DNA from: a bacterium | GTDB taxonomy: Bacteria; Patescibacteriota; Microgenomatia; UBA1406; GWC2-37-13 | NCBI GenBank assembly: GCA_021833625.1 | Contig: JAKBEU010000001.1 | Coordinates: 62,001-126,000, forward strand | Reading direction: 5' to 3' | DNA length: 64,000 nt | Part shown: positions 47,363-56,150 of the stretch, one piece after another | How positions within the stretch are numbered: the stretch's first letter is position 1 | Layout of the letters: every line of letters starts with the position of its first letter | Program-made: the position numbers and the translations under genes | Notes under the pieces: model-generated | Seen by the model: the letters and a program-made list of their open reading frames with translations, nothing else | Told to the model about the DNA's origin: nothing | Database searches by the model: none

Positions 47363-48193
47363 ATGACGGATTTTGACGATTTACTGGAAAAAGCAAAAGA
47401 TATCGCACGGGGCGCCGGGTCCATTCTTATCGAACAAAAAAAGACCCACACAATTCAAACGATAAAAAATGCTCTCGGAACTGATTTTGCCACTTCAGCC
47501 GACTATGCGTCCGAAAAATACATTGTCGGACAGATCCAGAAGTATTTTCCTTCCCACTCTATCTTTACGGAGGAAGGACAGCATTTGTTTGAAAAAAAGG
47601 GCGCGGAATTTGAGTGGATTATCGATCCTCTTGACTGCACGCGCGATTATTCGCGCGGATCTTCGAACTATTACGTACTGCTGGGCATAGAACAAAACAA
47701 GGTTCCCATTGCAGGCGTTGTCTACTGCCCAGAGGCAAACAAGATATACGCCGCCCATAAGGACGGAAGCTTTATGGATGACGACATAGTCGCACACGTT
47801 TCTTCGGTTTCAGCGATTGAGAAATCAATCGTCATAACCCGACTTCCTATCGGAGCATGCACAGACAGTGAGCTTGACTCTTTCCAACGGATAGAAAAAG
47901 CCCTCATAAAAAGCACATTTAGAACAAGGGCATATTCCTGTGACATCGTCTCCTGTGTTGCTGTTGCTGGGGGACAGGCAGACGGATACGTTCTTCCCAC
48001 TCACCTTGAGCACTTTAAAGGACCGAAATGGTGGGATATTGCCCCCGCATTTGCGATAATTGAGAGTGCGCACGGGAAAATTACCGATTTTGACGGAAAT
48101 CCGATAAAAAACAGGGATTTATCAAACGGGCTTGTCGCTTCAAACACGCTTCTTCATCCGCTCCTGTTAGACTTAGTACAGAAAAACCGATAA
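47363..48193 (+). CDS. Inositol monophosphatase family phosphatase
   Basis: A protein of 276 residues. Metal-binding motifs are F-T-E-E-G-Q (first Glu), I-I-D-P-L-D-C-T-R-D-Y and, near the C-terminus, W-W-D-I-A-P-A-F. The usual D-P-L-D-G-T is D-P-L-D-C-T here, with Gly replaced by Cys. Substrates in the family include inositol monophosphate, PAP (CysQ) and fructose-1,6-bisphosphate; this one could be any of these. It is translationally linked to the hexomutase gene upstream. Confidence 0.88.
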   Translation: MTDFDDLLEKAKDIARGAGSILIEQKKTHTIQTIKNALGTDFATSADYASEKYIVGQIQKYFPSHSIFTEEGQHLFEKKGAEFEWIIDPLDCTRDYSRGSSNYYVLLGIEQNKVPIAGVVYCPEANKIYAAHKDGSFMDDDIVAHVSSVSAIEKSIVITRLPIGACTDSELDSFQRIEKALIKSTFRTRAYSCDIVSCVAVAGGQADGYVLPTHLEHFKGPKWWDIAPAFAIIESAHGKITDFDGNPIKNRDLSNGLVASNTLLHPLLLDLVQKNR

Positions 48194-48235
48194 AAAGTGG
48201 TATTTTTTGATATAATTTGATATAATTATAGGTCT

Positions 48236-49855
48236 ATGGATCAGTCATTACAACCCACAGGTTCAATCGAGTTGTCTAAGTACACGGAAGCTTTACTGGG
48301 CAATTTTCAAAAGACAAAGCCCCGCCCAAGCCCGGATGAACTTTCCCGCATAACGGTATCTCAAGCCGTCTCGCTTTTTGCTATCGGATACGAAAAAATA
48401 CGAAATGCCATAGAATACCGCGAAGATCATCTTATCCGCAGGGCAGCGATAGAACGCATCTTAAACCGCCGTTTCATGCTTAACCCGGAAGGGAAGAACG
48501 AGGCAGAAAATCTTGTGAGAGAGCTTCTGTGGGCACGCTACTTTGCCAACGGTTCACTCGGGGGAAAGGATATTGCCGACATACAGCTTGTCATAGACCG
48601 TTACCTTCTTCTTAAACGCCGGATTGCAATCGGTCGTCCGTACGAAGTCCAGCAGTATCTGACGGATTATATCCTTGACCTGATGACCTGTGAAATTGAG
48701 GAGGTACTCTCTCCCGAAACCGCGAACCGCTATGCAAACAATCTTTTCTTCATTTACCAGGTATTGAGGAAAAAGATAAAAATAGAAGGACTGTCGGGTG
48801 ATCAAAAGGATGCCTACTTCCTGGCCGCACTTGAAAAGTCATTCCGGAAAAGCGATCTGTCCTACCAAAGATATCACCTGTTCGTCACCTTCTACAAGCC
48901 CATCCATGCCTATACTGATGCGGAACTGGAAGGATTCACCACAAAAGCTGCTTCCATATTCAAAAAAATAGACGAAACAATAGACAACAAATATGTCGAC
49001 AGTCTTACCCGTTTTACCCGAAAACAGCTCCCTTCATTCCTTATTCTTTTTGACATCATCAAAAATTCCAAGGAGAAAACAAAACAGTTATTAACTGATA
49101 AACAGTCTTTGTGGAAAAAAGTCGATGAGACATGCCGTGAAAAATATTCACAACTTAATTCTCGTGTCCGCAATTTGGCCATCCGAAGTTTTATCTACGT
49201 CTTCCTGACAAAGATGGTCTTTGCCCTTATCCTAGAAGTGCCGGTATCACGATGGCTCTACGGCGAGGTCAATCTCGAATCAGTCACTATCAACACCGTT
49301 TTTCCTCCTATTCTCATGCTTATTATTGTCTCTTTCTTCAAAATTCCGGGAGAAGAAAATACGAAAAATATTTTCCAGCGTATCGTTGATATCATTGACT
49401 CCAATCCGACGTTTGAAACAAGCGTTTCCTATATGCCCAAGAAAAAGTCGGAGAGGAAACCTGTTCTCATCTTCGGATTCACTGTCTTTTACAGTCTGAC
49501 ATTTATCGTCACGCTTTCCCTTATCTACGAAGGACTTCTTCTTCTTAACTTCAACCTTATCAGTATTTTCGTATTTATTTTCTTTGTAAGCCTTGTGACT
49601 TTTTTCTCTTACCGCGTACGACAGATTGTGAATGAATACCGATTATCCGAAAAAGAAAGCTTTTTTTCACCCCTTATTGACTTTTTCTTTATGCCTATCC
49701 TGTCACTGGGGAAGTTCTTGAGTGGGGGACTGGCGAAGCTGAATTTTATCGTTTTTATTCTTGATTTTCTTATTGAAGCTCCGTTCAAACTCATCTTTGA
49801 AGTGGTGGAAGAATGGATAACGTTTGTCCGCAAAAGAAAAGAAGAAATCATCTAA
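48236..49855 (+). CDS. Hypothetical multi-domain membrane protein
   Basis: A protein of 539 residues that I do not recognise. The first 310 or so residues are soluble and helical with many charged residues. The rest has about five hydrophobic segments (near 312-335, 342-362, 416-438, 443-466, 500-520) and a charged tail. There is no signal peptide. A TATAAT box at 48221-48226 lies nine bases before the ATG, and a second TATAAT lies ten bases earlier. It appears monocistronic. Confidence 0.65.
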   Translation: MDQSLQPTGSIELSKYTEALLGNFQKTKPRPSPDELSRITVSQAVSLFAIGYEKIRNAIEYREDHLIRRAAIERILNRRFMLNPEGKNEAENLVRELLWARYFANGSLGGKDIADIQLVIDRYLLLKRRIAIGRPYEVQQYLTDYILDLMTCEIEEVLSPETANRYANNLFFIYQVLRKKIKIEGLSGDQKDAYFLAALEKSFRKSDLSYQRYHLFVTFYKPIHAYTDAELEGFTTKAASIFKKIDETIDNKYVDSLTRFTRKQLPSFLILFDIIKNSKEKTKQLLTDKQSLWKKVDETCREKYSQLNSRVRNLAIRSFIYVFLTKMVFALILEVPVSRWLYGEVNLESVTINTVFPPILMLIIVSFFKIPGEENTKNIFQRIVDIIDSNPTFETSVSYMPKKKSERKPVLIFGFTVFYSLTFIVTLSLIYEGLLLLNFNLISIFVFIFFVSLVTFFSYRVRQIVNEYRLSEKESFFSPLIDFFFMPILSLGKFLSGGLAKLNFIVFILDFLIEAPFKLIFEVVEEWITFVRKRKEEII

Positions 49856-49913
49856 ATAGGATTAGACTTCACGGACAGTCTGCACACATACATAACAAAT
49901 ACGTATTTTCCCC

Positions 49914-49942
49914 TTGACAATTCAAGACCCTCCCATTACAAT
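49914..49942 (+). promoter_or_regulatory. Strong promoter of the PLP decarboxylase leader
   Basis: TTGACA at 49914-49919, exactly 17 bases, TACAAT at 49937-49942. This is one of the best promoter matches in the window. Transcription should start near 49949-49951, just before a small ORF. Confidence 0.75.
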
Positions 49943-49952
49943 CAACTAACAT

Positions 49953-50012
49953 ATGAAAAATAATTTATCAGTTCTTTTTATCAGGCTTATTACCCCACCA
50001 AGGGCGGGATAA
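49953..50012 (+). CDS. Possible 19-residue leader peptide
   Basis: ATG at 49953 begins a short frame (M-K-N-N-L-S-V-L-F-I-R-L-I-T-P-P-R-A-G) ending in TAA at 50010-50012. Its ATG is ten bases after the -10 box, the same spacing as at real leaderless genes here. The end of the frame runs into stem 1 of the structured leader, so translation could change RNA folding. There is no run of one amino acid that would point to a specific attenuation signal. It may be coincidental. Confidence 0.35.
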   Translation: MKNNLSVLFIRLITPPRAG

Positions 50013-50059
50013 GTGTGGTAAAAAGTCAAAACGCACCCCGCCAAAAGCGGGGCTTTTTT
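49992..50059 (+). promoter_or_regulatory. Candidate riboswitch/attenuator: pseudoknot versus terminator
   Basis: Stem 1 is ACCCCAC (49992-49998) with GTGTGGT (50013-50019), with one mismatch. Its loop contains GGGCGGG (50002-50008). GGCGGG within it can pair with CCCGCC (50037-50042), forming an H-type pseudoknot. The same CCCCGC (50036-50041) can instead pair with GCGGGG (50047-50052), a terminator hairpin followed by six Ts (50054-50059) that end at the decarboxylase ATG. Mutually exclusive folds of this kind are typical of transcriptional control. No known riboswitch class was recognised. Confidence 0.5.
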
Positions 50060-51169
50060 ATGGAAAAAATACATGCACACCTAAACAAATATATCGATCG
50101 GATGAAGTTGTTGGAAAACAAATATTTGGGTTTTCCCAACAACATGCAATATGATTATGAATTCATCACAAAGGCATGTGGTGTTTATATCAATAATGCG
50201 GGTGACCCATTCTCAACATTGTCATGGAAAAAACATTCAAAACATTTTGAGCAGCAAGTGGTTCATTTCTTTCTTGATCTGTATCACATGCCCAAAAAGA
50301 AGGGCTGGGGATATATAACTTCAGGAGGAACGGAGGGGAATATGGAAGGTATGTTTTTGGCAAGAGAGTCGTTGCCCAAGGCAACTCTTTATTTCTCAAA
50401 AGATACCCACTATTCTATATCAAAAGCGGCGAAACTCATGAGAATACATTTTGTAGAAATAAAGTCCCAAAAAAGTGGAGAAATGGACTATGCCGAATTT
50501 AACAGGGTGGTAAGTAAAAATAAAACAGGGGAAGCGATTGTTCTCGTGAATTGCGGAACGACAGTGAAAGGGGCTTTTGATGATTTGACAAAAATAAAGT
50601 CAATCTTGAAAAAAAATAAAATAAAAAGAACATACATCCATGTCGACGGTGCGCTTTCCGGAATGATAACGCCGTTTGTCAAAAAGGCCCCGTTTTATTC
50701 TTTTGACAAGGGAGTGGACAGTATAGCGATATCAATGCACAAATTTTTAGGAGTGCCGCTTATGTCAGGAATTGTGTTGGCAAAAAAAAGATACGTCGAC
50801 AATGTGAAGAACAAGGTGGAATATATCAATTCCCATGACACAACAATAACAGGTTCCCGAAACGGGCACAGTCCGCTGTATGCATGGTACGCAATAAAAA
50901 AATACGGAAAGAAAAAACTAAAGGCGGATGCAAAATTATGTTTGGAAAACGCACGGTATTTACACTCAAAATTGCAAAATGCGGGATACAATTCCCAGTT
51001 AAATGATTTTTCCAACACTGTCTATTTTGATAAACCGCACAAGGATGTCGTGTCCGACTGGCAACTTTCCTGTTATGGGGATATTGCACACGTTGTCGTT
51101 ATGCAGCATGTCGATAAAACAAAAATCGATGAATTTTTTTCCGACGTAATAAAAAAAGGGGCATCATAA
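50060..51169 (+). CDS. PLP-dependent group II decarboxylase, histidine decarboxylase-like
   Basis: A protein of 369 residues from ATG 50060. The PLP lysine is in S-M-H-K-F-L-G, preceded by H-V-D-G-A-L-S-G. The segment G-D-P-F-S, the G-Y-I-T-S-G-G-T-E-G-N-M-E-G motif and the later S-H-D-T-T-I-T-G-S-R-N-G-H match bacterial PLP-type histidine decarboxylases. Expected reaction: L-histidine to histamine, or decarboxylation of a related amino acid; substrate is not certain. GTG 50015 would extend the frame through the terminator hairpin and is rejected. The gene stands alone behind its own promoter and structured leader, suggesting ligand- or translation-controlled expression. Confidence 0.82.
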   Translation: MEKIHAHLNKYIDRMKLLENKYLGFPNNMQYDYEFITKACGVYINNAGDPFSTLSWKKHSKHFEQQVVHFFLDLYHMPKKKGWGYITSGGTEGNMEGMFLARESLPKATLYFSKDTHYSISKAAKLMRIHFVEIKSQKSGEMDYAEFNRVVSKNKTGEAIVLVNCGTTVKGAFDDLTKIKSILKKNKIKRTYIHVDGALSGMITPFVKKAPFYSFDKGVDSIAISMHKFLGVPLMSGIVLAKKRYVDNVKNKVEYINSHDTTITGSRNGHSPLYAWYAIKKYGKKKLKADAKLCLENARYLHSKLQNAGYNSQLNDFSNTVYFDKPHKDVVSDWQLSCYGDIAHVVVMQHVDKTKIDEFFSDVIKKGAS

Positions 51170-51217
51170 ATATAGCGGGTTAAATAGGCGCATATTTGTT
51201 ACAATCGTAGCTGTAAT

Positions 51218-52231
51218 ATGAACGCACTACATTCCGGTATTATTGCTCTTGCTCCCCTTGACGGCATTACCGACAGCGCATTTCGACAGATCGTGGATGA
51301 GATCGGCAAACCGGACATGCTATTCACCGAATTCATTCCCGTTGCGGGACTTTCAAAAGGCCGGACAATACTTCTTAACGGACTGGTAAAACACGTGTCG
51401 GAAACTCCCATTATTGCCCAATTCTTCGGAAAAGAACCTGAGTATTTTTATAACGCATTTTTTATTGCGGCAGCCCTTGGATTTAATGGAGTTGATGTGA
51501 ATATGGGATGTCCTGATCCATCAGTGGTACGAAAAGGAGGAGGAGCGGGACTCATCAATGACCCGGAAACGGCAAAAAAAATAATATTAGCTCTTCAAAA
51601 GGCCCGGAAAGATTGGAAAAAAGGAAAAAAAATATCCGATACCGATGTACCCGATAATATAAAACAGGCAGTCACAAAGATGTCGGTCGGATCGATAAAA
51701 GAAAAGATGACTCTCTCCATTAAAACGCGGACCGGTTTTGACAGCCCAATAACGGAAAAATGGATCGGGGAGCTGCTTGAAACTTCTCCTGATTTCATCA
51801 CTGTCCACGGACGGATTTTCACTCAAAGGTACGCAGGACGTGCAGATTGGGAAGAAATTCAAAAGGCCGTAAAATTGGCGGAAAATACGAAAACAAAAAT
51901 ACTGGGAAATGGAGATGTACATTCTCTTTTCGAAGCAAAAGAAAAAATGGAAAAATACAAAGTTGATGGGGTTCTTATCGCACGCGCGGCTCTCGGTAAT
52001 CCATGGCTTTTTTCTGACGCTATTCCAACCCTTGAAGAAAGAAAACGAACCATTCTCAGACATGCCGAATTGTTTTTGCATTATCGTCCGGAGCTTGATT
52101 TGCGTCCCATGCGAAAACATTTTGCATGGTATTGTAAACAGGAGATGGGAAGTGCCGCCCTTCGAAAACAAATGATGAGTGTCGTGACTTTGCAGGACTT
52201 ACGAAACGTACTTGAATTTACTCAAAAGTAA
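51218..52231 (+). CDS. dus: tRNA-dihydrouridine synthase
   Basis: An FMN enzyme reducing uridine in tRNA D-loops. A protein of 337 residues. The N-terminal L-A-P-L-D-G-I-T-D, the catalytic-Cys segment V-N-M-G-C-P and G-A-G-L-I-N-D are family signatures, as are I-T-V-H-G-R-I-F-T-Q-R-Y-A-G-R-A-D-W and I-L-G-N-G-D-V. An insertion of about 35 Lys-rich residues sits near 125-160. TACAAT lies 12 bases before the ATG. Its last 33 bases overlap the end of the convergent obg gene. Confidence 0.93.
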   Translation: MNALHSGIIALAPLDGITDSAFRQIVDEIGKPDMLFTEFIPVAGLSKGRTILLNGLVKHVSETPIIAQFFGKEPEYFYNAFFIAAALGFNGVDVNMGCPDPSVVRKGGGAGLINDPETAKKIILALQKARKDWKKGKKISDTDVPDNIKQAVTKMSVGSIKEKMTLSIKTRTGFDSPITEKWIGELLETSPDFITVHGRIFTQRYAGRADWEEIQKAVKLAENTKTKILGNGDVHSLFEAKEKMEKYKVDGVLIARAALGNPWLFSDAIPTLEERKRTILRHAELFLHYRPELDLRPMRKHFAWYCKQEMGSAALRKQMMSVVTLQDLRNVLEFTQK

Positions 52232-53158
52232 TTTAAGTTTTTCAAGCGCATCAACATCGTATACCGACATAGGAAAGACTTCCAGATTCAATTCTTTTCC
52301 GATTTTTGCTGCCAGGTCTTTGCTTTCCTGAGGAGTAATCAGATCAACTTTCGTAAGCAGTACTATTTCTTTTTTGTTTTTAAGAAGAGGATTGTATTCC
52401 AAAAGTTCTTTTCTTACTACCCGATATACTTCTGTCGGATTTTTCGACTCGCAACTTATGCAGTGAAGGAATAGTTGTACTTTTTCTATATGTTTTAAAA
52501 ATTTGAATCCCAATCCTTTTCCCTGCGATGCTCCTTCGATAAGTCCCGGAATGTCGGCCAATATTATTTCACCAAATGCACCAAGATTTGGCTCAAGAGT
52601 CGTGAAAGGGTAGGGAGCAACACGCGCCTGTGCATGGGTAAGCTCGTTTAACAGACTGCTTTTTCCGGCATTTGGAAGTCCGATAAGACCGATGTCCGCA
52701 ATAAATTTAAGTACTACCTTAAATTCATATTCTTCGCCCGGTTTTCCCGGTTCCGCATAGCGGGGCGTCTGGTTGGTTGCCGACTTAAATCTGTCGTTTC
52801 CCCGTCCTCCCTGACCGCCTCTACACAGGACATATTCCGTATCATACTGGGAGATGACGACCACTCTGTTAAGTTGGATATTCGTAAACTCGGTGTGAAG
52901 AGGAACGTAGAGAATACAGTCCTTTCCGTTGCGGCCACTTTTGTTAAAACTGTCTCCTGCACCACCGTCTTCCGCGATAAAGTCCTTTTTTTGTGCAACT
53001 GCATTCAGATTTTTGACTTCCCGTTTTGCCTTCACGATAACGCTTCCGCCATTCCCCCCATCTCCCCCACAGGGACCTTGTCTTTGGGGAAAAAAAGAAA
53101 CGGATCCGTTTCCGCCTTTACCGGCTTTTGTTTGTATGGTAATTTCGTCGATCAACAT
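52199..53158 (-). CDS. obgE: Obg family GTPase
   Basis: A ribosome-associated GTPase of 319 residues. The N-terminal Obg domain (about 1-155) begins M-L-I-D-E-I-T-I-Q-T-K-A-G-K-G-G-N-G and is Gly-rich. The G domain has G-L-P-N-A-G-K-S-S-L-L (G1), the switch region, D-I-P-G-L-I-E-G-A (G3) and L-T-K-V-D (G4). The G domain ends the protein; the variable C-terminal OCT domain of many Obg proteins is absent. It assists 50S assembly and stress signalling in other bacteria. Confidence 0.95.
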   Translation of the reverse strand: MLIDEITIQTKAGKGGNGSVSFFPQRQGPCGGDGGNGGSVIVKAKREVKNLNAVAQKKDFIAEDGGAGDSFNKSGRNGKDCILYVPLHTEFTNIQLNRVVVISQYDTEYVLCRGGQGGRGNDRFKSATNQTPRYAEPGKPGEEYEFKVVLKFIADIGLIGLPNAGKSSLLNELTHAQARVAPYPFTTLEPNLGAFGEIILADIPGLIEGASQGKGLGFKFLKHIEKVQLFLHCISCESKNPTEVYRVVRKELLEYNPLLKNKKEIVLLTKVDLITPQESKDLAAKIGKELNLEVFPMSVYDVDALEKLKLLLSKFKYVS

Positions 53159-53179
53159 AGGTGTATAAAAAACTGAAGG

Positions 53180-54397
53180 TCACAGCACAATAACTGTAGT
53201 TCCTACTTCAACCCAATTATACAGGACCGCAGCGTCATTAAGGGTCATGTTTACGCAGCCATGACTTCCTACCGTTAAATAGTCGAATGTACCGTAAACA
53301 TGTCTCCACGATGCATCATGAAGTCCGTATCCCGAGAAGAACGGCATCCAGTAATCAACAACATCGTCGTAATAAATACCGGGAAAAGGGGACTGCATTT
53401 TGTGGTATCGTTCTTTCAAATAGACGGCAAATCTGCCCGTAATCGTTTCAAATCCCTGCTTTCCCGATGTAATAAGCACTGATTGGGGGAAAAGGGAAAT
53501 GCCGTTTTCATACGCATACAGTCTCTGCAGTTTTAAATTGACAACAACTACCTTACCCTTCGTCTCAATGGCCGGCGGAACTATCGAGAGATATTCTACG
53601 TCCTTTTTCTCCTTTTGAAGCGCATATTGTTCCTCTTCAAAAACTTTTACCTTTTGGTTTTGTGCCAACTGGACAAGGGTAAACACCCGCTCCCGTGCAA
53701 TTGATTCGATGAAGGAGGCACTGTTGTTTTGATACTGAGGCAGGAGCAATTTGTCCGCTTCGTCTATGCAGCGCGTTGCGGTATTGCCGTATTCCTGTTT
53801 ATTTTTTATTTCGAAAAAATTTCTTAGCTCTTCGCAGGTGCTTTTATACGTATGAACCTCCGCAAATATATTGTCTTTTTGATGTGTATCAATTTCTTTA
53901 TTGATAAGACCGTCGATTGCCGACAGATCGTTTATCGCTTTTTTTATTTCGGCAAGGGTCGGCTCCTTTTCAAACACGACACCGGCAATGCCGTCAAGTG
54001 ACTGGAAATGCTTATCTTTCTGATTGTTTGTTAAATCCGTATTTATCTTCAACCGATCGCGCAGATAGGTGAGTTTCAGATCAACGGATTGTTTGTTTGC
54101 ATTCACCTCATTTACATATGATTCCAAGACGGATGCGAGGATATATTTTTTTTGGGCATCAATTGTTTTTACATGAAACGGAAGAGTAAGGGGAGAATAG
54201 TTTTTTGTTTTTATAAGTACCACTCCCAACTGATTTTGATAATTGTCAACCGCAAGCCCCCATTTTTTATATGAGGCAATTACATTCTCGTCTTTGCTAA
54301 ATGATTCAACGGTTTTTGTTTTGAACAGGGAAAGGAGAGAAAAAGTGAGGGAGAAAAAAAGAACAAAAAAAATAATTGAAAGGCGAAATACCTTCAT
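53180..54397 (-). CDS. L,D-transpeptidase (YkuD family)
   Basis: A protein of 405 residues with an N-terminal membrane segment (about 6-25), then a long helical region (about 35-280) that may form coiled coils. The YkuD catalytic domain is at about 283-405. The active-site motif is complete: H-D-A-S-W (His) and V-G-S-H-G-C-V-N-M (Cys). These enzymes cross-link peptidoglycan 3-3 or attach proteins to it. The presence of this gene implies a real peptidoglycan wall. The helical spacer is unusual in length. Confidence 0.9.
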   Translation of the reverse strand: MKVFRLSIIFFVLFFSLTFSLLSLFKTKTVESFSKDENVIASYKKWGLAVDNYQNQLGVVLIKTKNYSPLTLPFHVKTIDAQKKYILASVLESYVNEVNANKQSVDLKLTYLRDRLKINTDLTNNQKDKHFQSLDGIAGVVFEKEPTLAEIKKAINDLSAIDGLINKEIDTHQKDNIFAEVHTYKSTCEELRNFFEIKNKQEYGNTATRCIDEADKLLLPQYQNNSASFIESIARERVFTLVQLAQNQKVKVFEEEQYALQKEKKDVEYLSIVPPAIETKGKVVVVNLKLQRLYAYENGISLFPQSVLITSGKQGFETITGRFAVYLKERYHKMQSPFPGIYYDDVVDYWMPFFSGYGLHDASWRHVYGTFDYLTVGSHGCVNMTLNDAAVLYNWVEVGTTVIVL

Positions 54398-54401
54398 ATG
54401 G

Positions 54402-54773
54402 TTATGATACCTTATGATGATCTTTATGTGTCCATCCGGGTTTTGAACTGCACATCACCCACGTTTCATCTCCCACCGCTTCATGCTTTTGGCTTGGCAA
54501 TATGACTTGAGATTCGCCCTCATTCAAAACCACCTGTTTTCCTTCGATAAAAAGGGTTAATATCCCTTTAAGAACCTTATACGTCTCCGTTGTTTTTTCA
54601 TGAAAGTGTTTGTCCGTTTTATCAATAACCGAAATGACACTGCTGTGGGAAGCGTGAAGTGAAGCAGGGTCCGTTTCACACAAAATCTCCGTTACGTTGT
54701 TCCTGTTGTTCATCAATATTCTTTTGCCTGGATATTTTTTTTTAAGCTCTGAAATCACGTCAGTTATGCGCAT
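54402..54773 (-). CDS. Cupin-fold protein
   Basis: A protein of 123 residues with a single cupin barrel. The first motif reads H-F-H-E-K-T-T-E-T-Y-K-V-L-K-G, the second is P-S-Q-K-H-E-A-V-G. Residues H-x-H, E and H supply a metal site. Single-domain cupins include isomerases, dioxygenases and sugar-binding proteins, so no reaction can be assigned. It lies four bases upstream of the L,D-transpeptidase gene in the same direction. Confidence 0.8.
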   Translation of the reverse strand: MRITDVISELKKKYPGKRILMNNRNNVTEILCETDPASLHASHSSVISVIDKTDKHFHEKTTETYKVLKGILTLFIEGKQVVLNEGESQVILPSQKHEAVGDETWVMCSSKPGWTHKDHHKVS

Positions 54774-54800
54774 AGTTACAGTATACTCGCTTTTTTAAAG

Positions 54801-54873
54801 TGCGACCAGTGAGACTCGGACTCACAACCACCTCCTTAAGAGGGAGATGCTCTACCAGTTGAGCTATGGTCGC
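54801..54873 (-). tRNA. tRNA-Lys (anticodon CTT)
   Basis: Acceptor GCGACCA/TGGTCGC perfectly paired; anticodon stem TCTCC/GGAGG (last pair weak) around CTCTTAA (anticodon CTT); T arm GTGAG-TCCGAGT-CTCAC. Discriminator A; no CCA encoded. Confidence 0.93.
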
Positions 54874-54884
54874 ATGTATCTTTG

Positions 54885-54956
54885 TGCCCTTGGAGGGAAT
54901 TGAACCCCCATCAATGGTTCCGAAGACCACTACTCTATCCGTTGAGCTACAAGGGC
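54885..54956 (-). tRNA. tRNA-Arg (anticodon TCG)
   Basis: Acceptor GCCCTTG/CAAGGGC perfectly paired; anticodon stem GTGGT/ACCAT (one G-T) around CTTCGGA (anticodon TCG); T arm GGGGG-TTCAATT-CCCTC. Discriminator A; no CCA encoded. It lies 11 bases from tRNA-Lys. Confidence 0.92.
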
Positions 54957-54995
54957 TAATCCCCAATTCGGGCGTGAATATATTATACTATACAA

Positions 54996-55544
54996 ATGCC
55001 TATATTTTTATATTACCTGCTGCTCATTTCAGAACTTATTATTCTTTTATGTGTCTCCATTTACGGCATGGCACTTGTCTTTTCGACACTCAAAGGTGCA
55101 CCTTATGTCCCCACATCAAAAAAACAGCTTGGCCGAATTTTTGATGTCGTGAAACCAAAAAGGAAAGCGTTTTTTATAGAGCTGGGAAGCGGGGACGGTC
55201 GTATTATCCGGTTTGCTGCAAAGAAGTATGGCGTTGTTGGGGAAGGAGTAGAGGTGAATGTTTTACTTAATTTTTTTGCACGGTTCTTTGCTCGACGTGA
55301 AAAAGTGGATAAACAAATTTCCTTTATATCGAAAAATATTTTTGCATATGACTGTAAAAAGGCAGATTATGTCTATCTTTTTTTGATGCCACAACTTATT
55401 ATTAAATTGTTACCTTTTTTCAAAAAGCAATTACGCAAAAATACCATTATTATTTCTCATGGGTTTAAACTGCCGGGATGGGAGAAAAAAATGTTTCATA
55501 CATTGCCGGACAAAGCGTTTTCTACCTATTACTACAAAATGTAA
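54996..55544 (+). CDS. Membrane-anchored SAM-dependent methyltransferase-like protein
   Basis: A protein of 182 residues. An N-terminal TM segment (about 4-28) is followed by a short linker and a Rossmann methyltransferase motif I, F-I-E-L-G-S-G-D-G-R-I (about 63-73), then G-E-G-V-E-V-N and Y-V-Y-L-F-L-M-P as motif IV. The catalytic domain is small, resembling the protein/lysine methyltransferase-like proteins common in CPR and archaeal genomes. The substrate is unknown. The next gene starts three bases after its stop. Confidence 0.75.
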   Translation: MPIFLYYLLLISELIILLCVSIYGMALVFSTLKGAPYVPTSKKQLGRIFDVVKPKRKAFFIELGSGDGRIIRFAAKKYGVVGEGVEVNVLLNFFARFFARREKVDKQISFISKNIFAYDCKKADYVYLFLMPQLIIKLLPFFKKQLRKNTIIISHGFKLPGWEKKMFHTLPDKAFSTYYYKM

Positions 55545-55547
55545 CGA

Positions 55548-56147
55548 ATGAATAATCTTAAAAGAAATATCAATAAAATACTATTTCTTTTCGTAACATT
55601 CTTTGTTCTTTATATTGCTGCATTTACCGTTGGATATTATCTTTCCGTGCGGAATGCACGGTTTAATTACTATTTAAGTGTCATGGATGATTTGGAAAAA
55701 ATCAGCCTCATTTCAGCAGAGCAGGAAAAGTCATCCGAACAACTGCTTACCGAATTTAAAACGTCTGACATCCGTGTCGCAAACCTCAAATATTATTTCC
55801 GTAAATACGAATCCGTTCTCTATGACAAGTCCGAATATTTTGTCGCGATGGCAGACAAATATCAGCTTGACTATCGTCTTCTTCCTGCAATTGCGATGCA
55901 AGAATCAAACCTTTGCAAACATATTTATGCGGGATCATACAATTGTTGGGGATGGGGAATATACGGAAACAAAGTTACGCGCTTTTCCTCATATGAAGAG
56001 GCAATCGAGACTATCAGCCGGGGGCTTAAGAAAAACTATATTGACAAAGGATTTACAACTCCTGAAGAAATTATGCGTAAATATACGCCGCCCTCTGACG
56101 GGAGTTGGGCATTCGGAGTCAATACGTTTCTGAAGGTGATCGATTAA
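55548..56147 (+). CDS. Membrane-anchored lysozyme-like / glucosaminidase-like protein
   Basis: A protein of 199 residues with an N-terminal TM helix (about 10-33), a helical linker and a lysozyme-like domain (about 100-199). The catalytic Glu candidate is in L-L-P-A-I-A-M-Q-E-S-N. Downstream pieces N-C-W-G-W-G-I-Y-G, I-S-R-G-L-K-K-N-Y-I-D-K-G and W-A-F-G-V-N-T-F match the gene product at 57654-58214 position by position. Peptidoglycan cleavage is inferred from the fold and from the nearby L,D-transpeptidase. Confidence 0.75.
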   Translation: MNNLKRNINKILFLFVTFFVLYIAAFTVGYYLSVRNARFNYYLSVMDDLEKISLISAEQEKSSEQLLTEFKTSDIRVANLKYYFRKYESVLYDKSEYFVAMADKYQLDYRLLPAIAMQESNLCKHIYAGSYNCWGWGIYGNKVTRFSSYEEAIETISRGLKKNYIDKGFTTPEEIMRKYTPPSDGSWAFGVNTFLKVID

Positions 56148-56150
56148 CAA

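Noticed and set aside
50015-50059. GTG start extending the PLP decarboxylase by 15 codons
   Set aside because: The extension would translate the terminator hairpin and T-run and adds residues not typical of the family; ATG 50060 fits better.
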